64,000 nt of DNA from JAGPCK01 sp964535575 (GTDB lineage Bacteria > Bacteroidota > Bacteroidia > UKL13-3): positions 62,001 through 126,000 of the forward strand of contig CAZHTC010000002.1 of assembly GCA_964535575.1 (NCBI GenBank), read 5' to 3'. The notes beneath the pieces are model-generated. The model was not told the origin of the DNA. It ran no database searches and saw only the letters and a list, made by a program, of their open reading frames with translations. The translations under genes and the position numbers were made by a program. Shown here one piece after another: positions 17,617-25,807 of the stretch (its first letter is position 1; the number at the start of each line of letters is the position of its first letter).

Positions 17617-17656
17617 ATTCGGGTGGTTGGCAGGGATGCCAACCACGGACAAAATC
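17617..17656 (+). repeat. short hairpin repeat, copy 1
   Basis: GGTTGGCAGGGATGCCAACC within this stretch folds into a hairpin (GGTTGGC / GCCAACC). About 38 bp recur at 18766-18805 with four or so differences. The two copies flank the Fic gene in the same orientation. Confidence 0.8.
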
Positions 17657-17783
17657 TACTATAAACTAATAATTTGTCCAAGCACTGCTTGCACAATTAC
17701 ACGTAACATTCAAATTGTGATTTTTCAGGTAGCGATAGTATCGAAATGTTGTTTTTTATTCCTTACTTTGGGGCTAAGAGAAA

Positions 17784-18668
17784 ATGAAAAAAGGACAGTT
17801 AAAAATATCCATCCGTTTTTTTAATGACCGGGAAGTGAGAGCTATTTGGGATGATGAAAATGCCCAATGGTGGTTTTCGGTTTTGGATATTGTGGGCATA
17901 CTGAACGAAGAAAGCGACTACACCAAAACGCGTAACTATTGGAAATACCTTAAAACCAAACTTAAAAAAGAGAACAGCCAACTGGTTAGTGCCACTAACC
18001 AGTTGAAATTGATTGCACCTGATGGGAAAAAACGCTTAACGGATACCCTTAGCAGCAATGGTGTAATAGAACTGGCTAAACATTTTCCAAACAACAGGGC
18101 AATGAAATTTTTAGACTGGTTTCTGTACAGCGACACCAGCATTGACGGGCAAAGTAAAAAGAAGGCCTACACCTTGTTTGAAAGCAATTTAGTGAATGAG
18201 ATGGAGGTGGGTACCACCAGGGGTTTGCAACAAATACACGCGTATCTGTTTGGTGGCTTGTATGATTTTGCGGGCCAAATCAGAGATAAAAACATATCAA
18301 AAGGGGGCTATCGGTTTGTGTATGCGCAACACTTAAAGAGCACATTGCAACAAATAGATGCTATGCCACAAGGCACACTTGAAGAAATCATCTTAAAGTA
18401 TGCCGAAATGAACAAGGCGCATCCATTTATGGAAGGCAATGGCAGAAGTACTCGGATATGGCTGGATATGATGCTTAAAAAACACCTGAAAAAATGCGTG
18501 GACTTGAGCAAAATAAAAAAAGACAATTATATGAATGCTATGATTATTAGCACAGTTGATAGCAGTGTATTACAGCACGTAATTGAAACTGCTCTCACCA
18601 ATAAAATTAACGACCGTGAAATGTTTATGAAAGGCATTGACTATTCCTATTACTACGAAGAAAATTAA
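17784..18668 (+). CDS. Bro-N domain-Fic domain fusion protein
   Basis: This is a 294-residue protein. Residues 10-115 resemble a Bro-N/phage antirepressor domain (WWFSVLDIVGIL, NGVIELAKHFPNNRAMKFLDWF). Residues 125-240 are a Fic domain with the complete active-site loop HPFMEGNGR (His213 to Arg221) and an upstream LYDFAGQIRD flap. Fic proteins transfer AMP or other nucleotides onto target proteins. I see no [S/T]xxxE[G/N] inhibitory helix in the protein and no separate small antitoxin gene beside it, so its control is unclear. It is enclosed by two copies of a hairpin repeat, suggesting that it entered as a unit. Confidence 0.88.
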   Translation: MKKGQLKISIRFFNDREVRAIWDDENAQWWFSVLDIVGILNEESDYTKTRNYWKYLKTKLKKENSQLVSATNQLKLIAPDGKKRLTDTLSSNGVIELAKHFPNNRAMKFLDWFLYSDTSIDGQSKKKAYTLFESNLVNEMEVGTTRGLQQIHAYLFGGLYDFAGQIRDKNISKGGYRFVYAQHLKSTLQQIDAMPQGTLEEIILKYAEMNKAHPFMEGNGRSTRIWLDMMLKKHLKKCVDLSKIKKDNYMNAMIISTVDSSVLQHVIETALTNKINDREMFMKGIDYSYYYEEN

Positions 18669-18696
18669 CTGAATTGGAGACACGGGCAACAGCGAA

Positions 18697-18762
18697 CTAT
18701 TTCAAACGTTTTACTATCCTCATCCTGTCTTTATTTTCTTTATCCCCTTTGTAGTACAATAA
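18697..18762 (-). pseudogene. C-terminal remnant of a second RelE-type toxin
   Basis: Read on the minus strand, the last 22 codons before a TAG give LYYKGDKENKDRMRIVKRLK. This is closely similar to the end of the intact toxin at 16419 (LYYKGDKENEERERILKYLK). The reading frame is cut off on its 5' side next to the hairpin repeat at 18766. It is too short to encode a toxin and marks a rearrangement or loss of a second toxin-antitoxin copy. Confidence 0.8.
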
Positions 18763-18765
18763 CAG

Positions 18766-18805
18766 ATTCCGGTGGCTGGCAGGGATGCCAACTACGGACA
18801 AAAAA
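18766..18805 (+). repeat. short hairpin repeat, copy 2
   Basis: Direct-repeat partner of 17617-17656, with core GGCTGGCAGGGATGCCAAC. It lies at the broken end of the toxin remnant and just before the convergent S4-domain gene, and may mark the right edge of the accessory island. Confidence 0.8.
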
Positions 18806-18811
18806 ATCTGC

Positions 18812-19030
18812 TCATTCTTCAATACGTGCCACCTTCACCTTTTTAGTTCCCAGCTCTACTACCATACCTGCAGTAATTTTATTTCGCCTGCGCAGTTCTT
18901 TTACTCCGTTTACTTTTACCTGCCCTTCATCTATGAGTGTATTGGCTTCTCCTCCGCCACCGCACCAGCCCATGGCTTTTAGGAGTTGGTTGAGGTGAAT
19001 ATAGACTTCGCTCAGTTCAAATGTTTCCAT
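18812..19030 (-). CDS. S4-domain RNA-binding protein (YbcJ-like)
   Basis: This 72-residue protein is a bare S4 RNA-binding domain: YIHLNQLLKAMGW, then GEANTLIDEGQVKVNG and the RRRNKITAG turn with a final VELG strand. The size matches YbcJ/YaaA-type S4 proteins that bind structured RNA. It appears monocistronic, with repeats starting about 38 bp upstream of its start. Confidence 0.9.
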   Translation of the reverse strand: METFELSEVYIHLNQLLKAMGWCGGGGEANTLIDEGQVKVNGVKELRRRNKITAGMVVELGTKKVKVARIEE

Positions 19031-19067
19031 GGGGTAAAGGTACGGAATGGTTGTTCAAAAAGAGAAA

Positions 19068-19500
19068 CGTCACTGCGAGCGTAGCGCGGCAGTCTCCCAA
19101 AGGGGAGTACATTGTTTCAAACAAGGAGATTGCTTTGACCTGAGTACAGGTCGCGCAATGACGGTTCAAAAAAAAGAGAAACGTCACTGCGAGCGTAGCG
19201 CGGCAGTCTCCCAAGGGGAGTACATTGTTTCAAACAAGGAGATTGCTTTAACCTGAGTACAGGTCGCGCAATGACGGTTCAAAAAAAAAGAGAAACGTCA
19301 CTGCGAGCGTAGCGCGGCAGTCTCCAAAGGGGAGTACATTGTTTCCGACAGGGGGATTGCTTTGACCTGAGTACAGGTCGCGCAATGACGGTTCAAAAAA
19401 AGAGAAACGTCACTGCGAGCGTAACGCGGCAGTCCCCATATGTTGAGCACAATAGTTCCCGGGAGGAGATCGCCACGCCATGGGTACATGGCTACGGGAA
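19068..19500 (+). repeat. tandem array of dispersed-type repeats (three full units plus a degenerate one)
   Basis: Three nearly identical units of about 95 bp lie at 19068-19163, 19182-19276 and 19296-19390, separated by 18-19 bp GTTCAAAAA...GAGAAA spacers. A fourth begins at 19408 and decays after about 30 bp. Each unit starts CGTCACTGCGAG and ends CGCAATGACG, so the ends are inverted relative to each other, and each contains GGAGATTGCTTTGACC or a close variant. This is the well-known CGTCAyTGCGAG...CGCAATGACG class of dispersed repeats. Frames within it are not genes. The gene-free stretch runs from 19031 to 19639. Confidence 0.92.
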
Positions 19501-19639
19501 TAAGTAGCGACCGGCATGATGAGGGGATGGACAGCCAAATTTAAGGCCATGTTTATATGTTTATCATCATATTTCAGGAGTGTTTACAGCCGTAATTTTG
19601 TGTAGTGATTTTAGTAAAGGATTTTTAAAAGTTAAAGCC

Positions 19640-20209
19640 ATGAAAACATTTAACCGCTTACGGCTTGCTCTATTTTCATTAACGGGGCTTGCGCTGTTGT
19701 TAACCAACAGTTGTAAAAAAGAGGAAAAAGAAGAAACCAAATTGTACATTGGAGATTACTATGCCGGAGGTATTATTTTTTATATTGACGATACCAAAAA
19801 ACACGGACTGGTATGTGCTCCTTCTGATCAATCTACCGGCATTACCTGGCACAACGGAAGCAATGTAACTACTGATGCCAATGCCATCGATTATTATACC
19901 GGAGACGAAAATACCGATAAAATTATTGCCGCTCAGGGGCCGGGCACCTATGCCGCCAGTATTTGCAAGGACCTTGTGTTGAATGGCTACAGCGATTGGT
20001 ACCTGCCATCAAAAGGGGAGTGTTTTCAGATGTATTTTAAATTGCATCTGATGAACGAAATTGGGGATTTTGCCGATGAGTTGTACTGGAGTTCTACTGA
20101 GGCCAGTATTGGCAATGCCTACTCGCAATACAGCAACGATGGATATCCGCCCAACGGGGGGTATTACAAAAACCAGTTATTGCATGTGCGTGCAGTGAGG
20201 GCTTTTTGA
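19640..20209 (+). CDS. DUF1566-like lipoprotein
   Basis: This is a 189-residue secreted lipoprotein. The signal peptide from the ATG at 19640 (MKTFNRLRLALFSL) ends at lipobox LLTNSC, followed by a K/E-rich linker. The mature part has GGIIFYID, TGITWHNGS, SDWYLPSKGECFQMY and LYWSSTE, the pattern of DUF1566/Lcl-type C-terminal domains related to the fibrobacter succinogenes major paralogous domain, all of unknown function. The open frame begins 20 codons earlier but that would bury the signal peptide. Confidence 0.82.
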   Translation: MKTFNRLRLALFSLTGLALLLTNSCKKEEKEETKLYIGDYYAGGIIFYIDDTKKHGLVCAPSDQSTGITWHNGSNVTTDANAIDYYTGDENTDKIIAAQGPGTYAASICKDLVLNGYSDWYLPSKGECFQMYFKLHLMNEIGDFADELYWSSTEASIGNAYSQYSNDGYPPNGGYYKNQLLHVRAVRAF

Positions 20210-20224
20210 AAAAGCCGTAATGGA

Positions 20225-21091
20225 TCAGGAAGCGGTGATGGTTTGCAGGTATTCCTGCAGCGATTCTTTCCAGTGCGGCATTTGGTTTATGCCCAATTGT
20301 TTTAAGCGGGCATTTTCCAATACTGAATAGCCGGGACGTTTTATTTTGCTGAAGTTGGCAGCCTCTACCGCAACTACATCAATTTTGGTATGGGTGAGCT
20401 TGAAAATTTCCATGGCAAATTCATACCAGCTGCATAACCCTTCGGACGTTGCATGTAAAATTCCGGTTGCATTGGGAGTAGTGGCTATTTTATACAGTTG
20501 CGATGCAATGGCAAGGGTGTTAGTAGGACTTACAAATTCATTGTTCACCACTTGCAACTGGTCTTTTTCTTTGGCTAATTTCAGCATCAGTTTTATGAAA
20601 TTCATTCCGCCCTTTGCGCGACAGGGTTCGGTTCCGTAAATAGCCGAAATGCGCACTACGGCATGTTTGGGTGAGGCAGCAACCACTAACTTTTCCCCTT
20701 CGGCTTTGGTTTGTCCGTAAACGTTTAATGGATTTACTGCATCGGTTTCTACATACGGTGCTTTTTTCTCTCCGTCAAAAACATAATCGGTGCTTATATG
20801 AATCAGCCGGAAATTTTCTTTAGCGCCCAGCTGAGCCAGCTGTCCAACAGCCGTTGTATTGACAGCGGTGGCTATATCCGGATTATTTTCGCAGTGTTCT
20901 ACATGATGATAGGCGGCAGTGTTTATCACTACATCGGGTTTTATGGCAGAAATCGTTTTGGTTAGGGCATCGGTATCGGTAATATCCAAATCGGCATGCG
21001 TAAACGGGAATACCTCGCAGCCCTGTTCTCTGAAATAAGAAACCACATCAGCTCCCAGCTGACCATTGGCTCCGGTTACAACAACTTTCAT
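20225..21091 (-). CDS. rfbD: dTDP-4-dehydrorhamnose reductase
   Basis: This 288-residue SDR protein is of RmlD/RfbD type and catalyses the last NADPH-dependent step of dTDP-L-rhamnose synthesis. Visible are the N-terminal TGANGQLGADV cofactor loop, STDYVFDG, YGQTKAEGE (Tyr-x3-Lys) and the GILHATSEGLCSWYEFA segment typical of RmlD. It is the last gene of a minus-strand operon starting with tpl; the epimerase upstream ends 14 bp before its start. rmlA and rmlB are not in the window. Confidence 0.92.
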   Translation of the reverse strand: MKVVVTGANGQLGADVVSYFREQGCEVFPFTHADLDITDTDALTKTISAIKPDVVINTAAYHHVEHCENNPDIATAVNTTAVGQLAQLGAKENFRLIHISTDYVFDGEKKAPYVETDAVNPLNVYGQTKAEGEKLVVAASPKHAVVRISAIYGTEPCRAKGGMNFIKLMLKLAKEKDQLQVVNNEFVSPTNTLAIASQLYKIATTPNATGILHATSEGLCSWYEFAMEIFKLTHTKIDVVAVEAANFSKIKRPGYSVLENARLKQLGINQMPHWKESLQEYLQTITAS

Positions 21092-21105
21092 AAGGGTAAA
21101 TTTAG

Positions 21106-22062
21106 TTAATGGTGTTTCATGGCCTTAAACACCTCGATATTGTAAAAGGCCGGGTCATCGAAATTACTAAAGGTGTCAAAATTTGTTTTAAGCCCTGTAA
21201 GTACATCGGTAAGGGTTTGAGTAGGGTTAAAGGCCAGCTCATCGGTTGCCTTTTGCCACGATACTTTGTAGTTCCGGTAATCCTGTACATCGCGGTTAAT
21301 TACGTTCACGGGTTTATTAAACTGTGTGCGTACAAATTCAGCAACGTTTTCGGCCAGTTCGCCCACGGTGGTATTAAACGAGGCAATATTAAAAATACCT
21401 GAAGCCTGATGGGCAATAGCGGCTTCATATCCTTTGCATAAATCCGGTAAAGCTAATATAGGTCTCCATATTTTAGGATTGGTTACCGTGATTTCATTTT
21501 TGCTCATGGCGTTTTTAAACATGGTATTGATGGCAAGGTCCAAACGCATGCGCGGGCTGTAGCCACTCACGGTTCCCTGACGCAGGCATACCACGCGGAA
21601 CGATTCATCCTGCAATGCAAGCAATGATTGCTCACCTTGTAGTTTGGAAACACCATAGGGATAATTGCATATGGCTTCATCTGTTTCGGTATAGGTGCGG
21701 TTGTGTGTGTAGCCATATACCGAGCACGAGCTGGCAAAAACAAAATGTTTTACTCCGGCTTCGCGTGCCTGAAAACCGAGGTAGGCGGGAAGTGCGGTGT
21801 TGTAAATGAAATTTTCTTTAGGCGAATATTCGGCCATAGGGTCGTTTGAAAGTCCGGCTAAAAACACAATGTTGTCAAAAGGTTTCATGTCGGCAGCGGT
21901 TAAGTCGAACAGGTCGCCTTTTATCACCGGAATCTCTTTGCGGCTGTGAAAGCCAAACCAGCCGGCATCGGCAATGGTAATATCATATCCTTTTTGGTAA
22001 AGGTATTCGCACAAAACGGCACCGATATAGCCCGAGCCACCGGCCATTAAAATCTTTTTCAT
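21106..22062 (-). CDS. NAD-dependent sugar epimerase/dehydratase
   Basis: This is a 318-residue extended SDR enzyme. Its N-terminus, KKILMAGGSGYIGAVL, is the NAD-binding loop; ASSCSVYG and YGVSKLQGE give the Ser and Tyr-x3-Lys of the active site. The exact substrate cannot be read from sequence, but it lies between rfbC and rfbD, so a dTDP- or other nucleotide sugar is likely. The ATG at 22062 is preferred over an in-frame TTG two codons upstream. Spacing to rfbC is 6 bp. Confidence 0.85.
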   Translation of the reverse strand: MKKILMAGGSGYIGAVLCEYLYQKGYDITIADAGWFGFHSRKEIPVIKGDLFDLTAADMKPFDNIVFLAGLSNDPMAEYSPKENFIYNTALPAYLGFQAREAGVKHFVFASSCSVYGYTHNRTYTETDEAICNYPYGVSKLQGEQSLLALQDESFRVVCLRQGTVSGYSPRMRLDLAINTMFKNAMSKNEITVTNPKIWRPILALPDLCKGYEAAIAHQASGIFNIASFNTTVGELAENVAEFVRTQFNKPVNVINRDVQDYRNYKVSWQKATDELAFNPTQTLTDVLTGLKTNFDTFSNFDDPAFYNIEVFKAMKHH

Positions 22063-22068
22063 AAACAA

Positions 22069-22635
22069 TCAGTATTTGAAATTATCCGAATCGGGTTTTT
22101 GCAACCACTGTTCTAATGTTTGCGCCACCTTGTCTTTGTCGGAAAGAATGGGTTCGGTAACGGGCCATTTAATTCCAATGGCAGGATCGTTCCACAAAAT
22201 GCCCGACTCGCAGTTTTTATTATAGAGTCCGGTGGTTTTGTATTGTATCTCGGCAAAGTCGCTGAGCACGCAAAAGCCACGGGCAAATCCGGCAGGGGCC
22301 CATATCTGTTTACAATTTTCGGCCGATACCACTTCGCCAAACCATTGGCCAAGGGTAGGGGAGCCTTTGCGAATATCTACAGCTACCAGAAATGCCTCAC
22401 CCACGGTTACACGCATCAGTTTTCCCATGGGTGGTTCCCATTGAAAATGTAAACCCCTTACTACTCCTTTAGCAGAGCGGGAATGATTGTCCTGTACAAA
22501 TTGGGTTGGCAACCCAAGGCGTTCAAATTCATCCATGCGGTAGGCTTCCATAAAGAAACCGCGCTGGTCACGAAAAATTTCAGGTTGAATAACTTTAAGA
22601 CCGTTGAGGTGTTCGGCAATCAGTTCTATTTTCAT
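22069..22635 (-). CDS. rfbC: dTDP-4-dehydrorhamnose 3,5-epimerase
   Basis: This 188-residue cupin enzyme shows the RmlC signature: EPEIFRDQRGFFMEAY-like start, QDNHSRSAKGVVRGLHFQ with the active-site His, and GFARGFCVLSDFAEIQYKTT. It makes dTDP-4-keto-L-rhamnose from the 6-deoxy-4-keto glucose form. Its start overlaps the end of the glycosyltransferase gene by 4 bp, so it is translationally coupled. Confidence 0.94.
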   Translation of the reverse strand: MKIELIAEHLNGLKVIQPEIFRDQRGFFMEAYRMDEFERLGLPTQFVQDNHSRSAKGVVRGLHFQWEPPMGKLMRVTVGEAFLVAVDIRKGSPTLGQWFGEVVSAENCKQIWAPAGFARGFCVLSDFAEIQYKTTGLYNKNCESGILWNDPAIGIKWPVTEPILSDKDKVAQTLEQWLQKPDSDNFKY

Positions 22636-23681
22636 TTCTTCAAATCGTTTATTAAATCGGTGTAAGTTGTTTTTTTACGAAGAAAATAAGCTAACGCAAT
22701 ACTTTTGGGGTACATCTGTTTCATCACTACTTCATCGCTTACCCTGCGCCTTTGCTGCGCTTCTTTTCTGTGTTGTAAAATGAGGCCCAAGTTAAGCAAA
22801 ATCCACACATGTGCAGCCATCACGGCCCTCACCCGGGTAAATTGCAATTTGGCCAGAGATACACCGGCTGCCAGCCAGTCGAGGAAAATATGCGTAAAGG
22901 TTTTGGAAAGCACTTGTTGCGGGCCATAATTTTTGATAACCATAAACAGGGAGTTGCGATGGTTCCAATACATTTTTTTGAAACTTTGTGCCTGAATGGT
23001 TGCCCCTCCGTAATGGGCTACCACACTTGCAGGAACAACCTTAAGCTGATATCCTGCCATAAGGATACGCCAGCACAAATCAATTTCGTCCATATGGTGC
23101 ACAAAACTGTTATCCAGCGGTCCGGAATGCGGGAGTACATCGGCTCTCAGAAACATGGCAGCACCGCTGGTCCAGAACACATCGGTTATATCGTTGTACT
23201 GTCCGTTGTCGGGCTCAATGGTATCAAACACCCTTCCGCGCAAAAACGGATATCCGTACACATCCATTTTACCGCCCGATGCTCCGGCATATTCAAATTC
23301 CTGCTCGTTAAAAAACGAAACTAATTTTGGTTGCAGGGCTCCAATGGTGTTATCCTTTTCGGCCAGTTCCACTAAAGGTTCGAGCCAGCCCGGATGCACC
23401 CGCACATCGTTGTTGAGGCACAAATAGTATTTGCCTTTGCAAACGGAAAAAGCAAGGTTATAGGCAGCACAATAGCCGTTGTTCAGCGGATTTTTGATAA
23501 TACCCACCTGCGGATATTTTTCGCTTACATAGGCTATATCATCTTCGGTAGAGGCATTATCGAGCAGGTATACCTTAAAATGAGGGTAGGTAGATTTGAA
23601 TACCGATTGAAAGCAATCGTCTAGAAATTTTTTTCCGTTGTAATTTAATACAATGATATCAACCTGCGGATAATTCATCAA
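22632..23681 (-). CDS. family 2 glycosyltransferase
   Basis: This is a 349-residue GT-A fold enzyme. VDIIVLNYNGKKFLDDC and LLDNASTEDD form the nucleotide-sugar site, LNNDVRVHPGWLEPL contains the DxD-like metal motif, and HHMDEIDLCWR is the acceptor-site ED motif typical of rhamnosyltransferase-like GT2 proteins. A C-terminal hydrophobic stretch may contact the membrane. It starts inside the end of tpl (4-bp overlap). With rfbC and rfbD it probably adds a deoxysugar to a surface glycan. Confidence 0.9.
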   Translation of the reverse strand: MMNYPQVDIIVLNYNGKKFLDDCFQSVFKSTYPHFKVYLLDNASTEDDIAYVSEKYPQVGIIKNPLNNGYCAAYNLAFSVCKGKYYLCLNNDVRVHPGWLEPLVELAEKDNTIGALQPKLVSFFNEQEFEYAGASGGKMDVYGYPFLRGRVFDTIEPDNGQYNDITDVFWTSGAAMFLRADVLPHSGPLDNSFVHHMDEIDLCWRILMAGYQLKVVPASVVAHYGGATIQAQSFKKMYWNHRNSLFMVIKNYGPQQVLSKTFTHIFLDWLAAGVSLAKLQFTRVRAVMAAHVWILLNLGLILQHRKEAQQRRRVSDEVVMKQMYPKSIALAYFLRKKTTYTDLINDLKK

Positions 23682-25063
23682 CCAAGCTTTTCAAATCGTG
23701 CCTGGAAGAAACGCAGGTATTTGGGTTCGTACACCATTTTTAATCCTTTTATTTTATCGCGTTGCTTAAACACATTATACGTAGATTCGGCAATTACATC
23801 CATATGGGCCTGTGTGTACACTCTGCGTGGAATGGTGAAACGCACAAGTTCCAGTTTTGGATAATAATTTTCGCCATTGGCTTTTCGTCCGGCCGATACA
23901 ACACCGCGTTCCATGGTACGCACACCTGAGTCGGCATATATTTCGGCTGCAAGCGTTTGTGCCGGAAACTGATCTTGAGTTAGGTGAGGAAGAAAAGCCT
24001 TGGCATCTACAAATATACCATGTCCGCCTATAGGTTGTACAATCGGAATTCCAAATTCCATCATTTTGTGTCCAAGGTACTCAACCTGACCCACCCGCGC
24101 ATGCTGGTGAAAATCATCCAGACTCTCTACAATACCAATAGCCATAGCTTCCATATCACGACCGGCAAGTCCGCCATAAGTATGCAATCCTTCATACACT
24201 ACCACCATATTGCGTGCTTCTTCGTACACATCCCACTCGTTGGTAGCCAGGAAGCCGCCAATATTTACCAGCGCATCTTTTTTGGCACTCATGGTGGCTC
24301 CATCGGTATAAGAGCAAATTTCTTTAACGATTTGCGCAATGCTTTTGGTCTGATATCCTTTTTCCCTCTGCTGAATGAAATAGGCATTTTCGGCCACACG
24401 GGTCATATCGTGAATAATGCGTATGCCGTTCTTTTTGGTATAAGCCCTCAGTTCCTTTAAATTTTTCATGCTTATAGGCTGTCCACCGGCCATATTTACG
24501 TTGGTGGCAATGCTGATATACGGAATGCGTTTGGCTCCGTATTTTTTTACCACTTTATCCAGTTTGGTCAGGTCAACATTTCCCTTAAACGGATGGGGAT
24601 TCAACGGGTCGTGGGCTTCATCAATAATAATATCGGTAAAGGTTCCGCCTGCCAGTTCCTGATGCAGACGGGTTGTGGTGAAATACATGTTTCCCGGTAT
24701 CACATCTCCTTTTTTAATGAGTATTCTGGATAGAATATTTTCGGCTCCCCTTCCCTGGTGGGTAGGAATGATGTATTTATATCCATAATATTTTCTGATA
24801 GTTTCTTCCAGGTGGTAGAAGTTGCTGCTTCCGGCATAGGCTTCATCACCCACCATCATACCTGCCCATTGGCGGTCGCTCATAGCGCTGGTTCCGCTGT
24901 CGGTGAGCAGGTCAATGTATACATCGGCCGATTTAAGTAGAAAAGTATTATATCCGGCTTCTTTTATGGCTTTTTGCCTTTGCGTTCTGGTGGTCATTTT
25001 TAAAAGTTCCACCATTTTCATTCTATAGGGCTCGGCCCATGATTTTTTTATTTGTGTTTTCAT
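23678..25063 (-). CDS. tpl: tyrosine phenol-lyase (beta-eliminating lyase family)
   Basis: This 461-residue PLP enzyme splits tyrosine into phenol, pyruvate and ammonia. Family residues are visible: GDEAYAGSSNFY (Tyr of the neighbouring subunit), PTHQGRGAEN, NMYFTTTR, NMAGGQP, DMTR and the PLP lysine in SAKKDAL. The segment GVRTMERG carries the Met-Glu-Arg of tyrosine phenol-lyases (Arg381 in Citrobacter) where tryptophanases have E-I-G, and LRFFQARF supplies the two Phe near the C-terminus. Tryptophanase is therefore less likely. A perfect -7 element ends 4 bases before the ATG, so the transcript is probably leaderless. It is the first gene of an operon with sugar-nucleotide genes, an unusual pairing. 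Confidence 0.82.
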   Translation of the reverse strand: MKTQIKKSWAEPYRMKMVELLKMTTRTQRQKAIKEAGYNTFLLKSADVYIDLLTDSGTSAMSDRQWAGMMVGDEAYAGSSNFYHLEETIRKYYGYKYIIPTHQGRGAENILSRILIKKGDVIPGNMYFTTTRLHQELAGGTFTDIIIDEAHDPLNPHPFKGNVDLTKLDKVVKKYGAKRIPYISIATNVNMAGGQPISMKNLKELRAYTKKNGIRIIHDMTRVAENAYFIQQREKGYQTKSIAQIVKEICSYTDGATMSAKKDALVNIGGFLATNEWDVYEEARNMVVVYEGLHTYGGLAGRDMEAMAIGIVESLDDFHQHARVGQVEYLGHKMMEFGIPIVQPIGGHGIFVDAKAFLPHLTQDQFPAQTLAAEIYADSGVRTMERGVVSAGRKANGENYYPKLELVRFTIPRRVYTQAHMDVIAESTYNVFKQRDKIKGLKMVYEPKYLRFFQARFEKLG

Positions 25064-25067
25064 GGGT

Positions 25068-25132
25068 CAAAACTATTGGTTGGGTATAGAAGCGACTATG
25101 ATAATAGTCAATTAAACGACTGATTTTTCTTA
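25068..25132 (-). promoter_or_regulatory. FNR-like regulated promoter of tpl operon
   Basis: On the minus strand TAGTTTTG (25075 to 25068) matches TAnnTTTG. The FNR-like box TGACTATTATCA (core 25099-25110) is centred at 25104.5, 29.5 nt from the -7 element's 5' end. A half-matching distal site (forward TGATTTTTCTTA, 25121-25132) is centred exactly 22 bp further. The geometry is identical to nosC, norC, mbnP and the fasciclin gene. Confidence 0.7.
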
Positions 25133-25144
25133 GACAAAAAGAAA

Positions 25145-25175
25145 ACTGCCGTTGCAATCACCCCGCAACGGCAGT
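25145..25175 (-). terminator. terminator of the fasciclin gene
   Basis: An 11-bp perfect stem (forward ACTGCCGTTGC at 25145-25155 with GCAACGGCAGT at 25165-25175) is followed on the minus strand by TTTTCTTTTTG. It lies 35 bp after the fasciclin stop and upstream of tpl's regulatory sites. Confidence 0.9.
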
Positions 25176-25209
25176 ATAAAAAAGTATTTGAGAGAGAAAA
25201 CTGAGAAAA

Positions 25210-25785
25210 TTATTTTGCAGGTGGAAGCAATACCTGATCAATGATATGAATGATACCATTGGAGGCAGGAACGCTGGCAACAATATGAGCTCCGTTAATG
25301 GTTGGTTTGCCATCTACCATTTTAATTTCGGTATTTTTTAAATTCACCATATTCAGCACACGGCCATCGGTAAGGTCTTCGGGTTTCAACACACCTACAA
25401 AAACGTGGTATTCCAGAATATTGCGAAGGTCGTTTTTAGCTTCGGGTTTTAACAAACCTTCCACCGTGCCGGCAGGTAATTTATCAAAAGCGGCATTTAC
25501 CGGAGCAAAAACGGTAAACGGACCGGCATTGGCCAGCACATCTACGTATTCAGCTGCTTTCACTGCGGCTACCAGGGTGCTGTGGTCTTTTGAACCAACA
25601 GCTACTTTTACAATATCTTTTGCTGATACATCATCCTGAACAGCTGATTGCCCTGCCTGATTTTCTGTTGAAGCAGTTTCGGTAGTTTCAGCAGCTGCGG
25701 CTTCATTGGTTTCATTGCCGCATGATGAAATGGCAATGGTTCCTGTTAAAAACAGGGCGGCTGAGAGTATTTTTAATGTTTTCAT
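25210..25785 (-). CDS. fasciclin (FAS1) domain lipoprotein
   Basis: This is a 191-residue lipoprotein with signal peptide and lipobox ISSC (Cys22). A short linker rich in A, T and E leads into one FAS1 domain with the family motifs TVFAPVNAAFDKLP, NILEYHVFVG and NGIIHIIDQVLLPP. FAS1 proteins mediate adhesion or small-ligand binding; in Bacteroidota they often sit near respiratory or metal genes, role unknown. The gene has its own promoter with an FNR-like box at the same position as nosC and norC, so it likely belongs to the anaerobic/NO regulon, and it has a strong terminator. Confidence 0.9.
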   Translation of the reverse strand: MKTLKILSAALFLTGTIAISSCGNETNEAAAAETTETASTENQAGQSAVQDDVSAKDIVKVAVGSKDHSTLVAAVKAAEYVDVLANAGPFTVFAPVNAAFDKLPAGTVEGLLKPEAKNDLRNILEYHVFVGVLKPEDLTDGRVLNMVNLKNTEIKMVDGKPTINGAHIVASVPASNGIIHIIDQVLLPPAK

Positions 25786-25807
25786 TTTACGTTGGCTTTA
25801 TTAACCT

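Noticed and set aside
19047..19489. Open frames on both strands within the repeat array
   Set aside because: They repeat with the repeat units and change with unit differences; no protein family, start signals or independent conservation.
19068..19500. CRISPR array
   Set aside because: Units are about 95 bp with 18-19 bp near-identical spacers, not short repeats with unique spacers, and no cas genes are near.
23678..25063. Assignment as tryptophanase
   Set aside because: The Met-Glu-Arg in GVRTMERG and two C-terminal Phe match tyrosine phenol-lyase; tryptophanases have Glu-Ile-Gly at that site.
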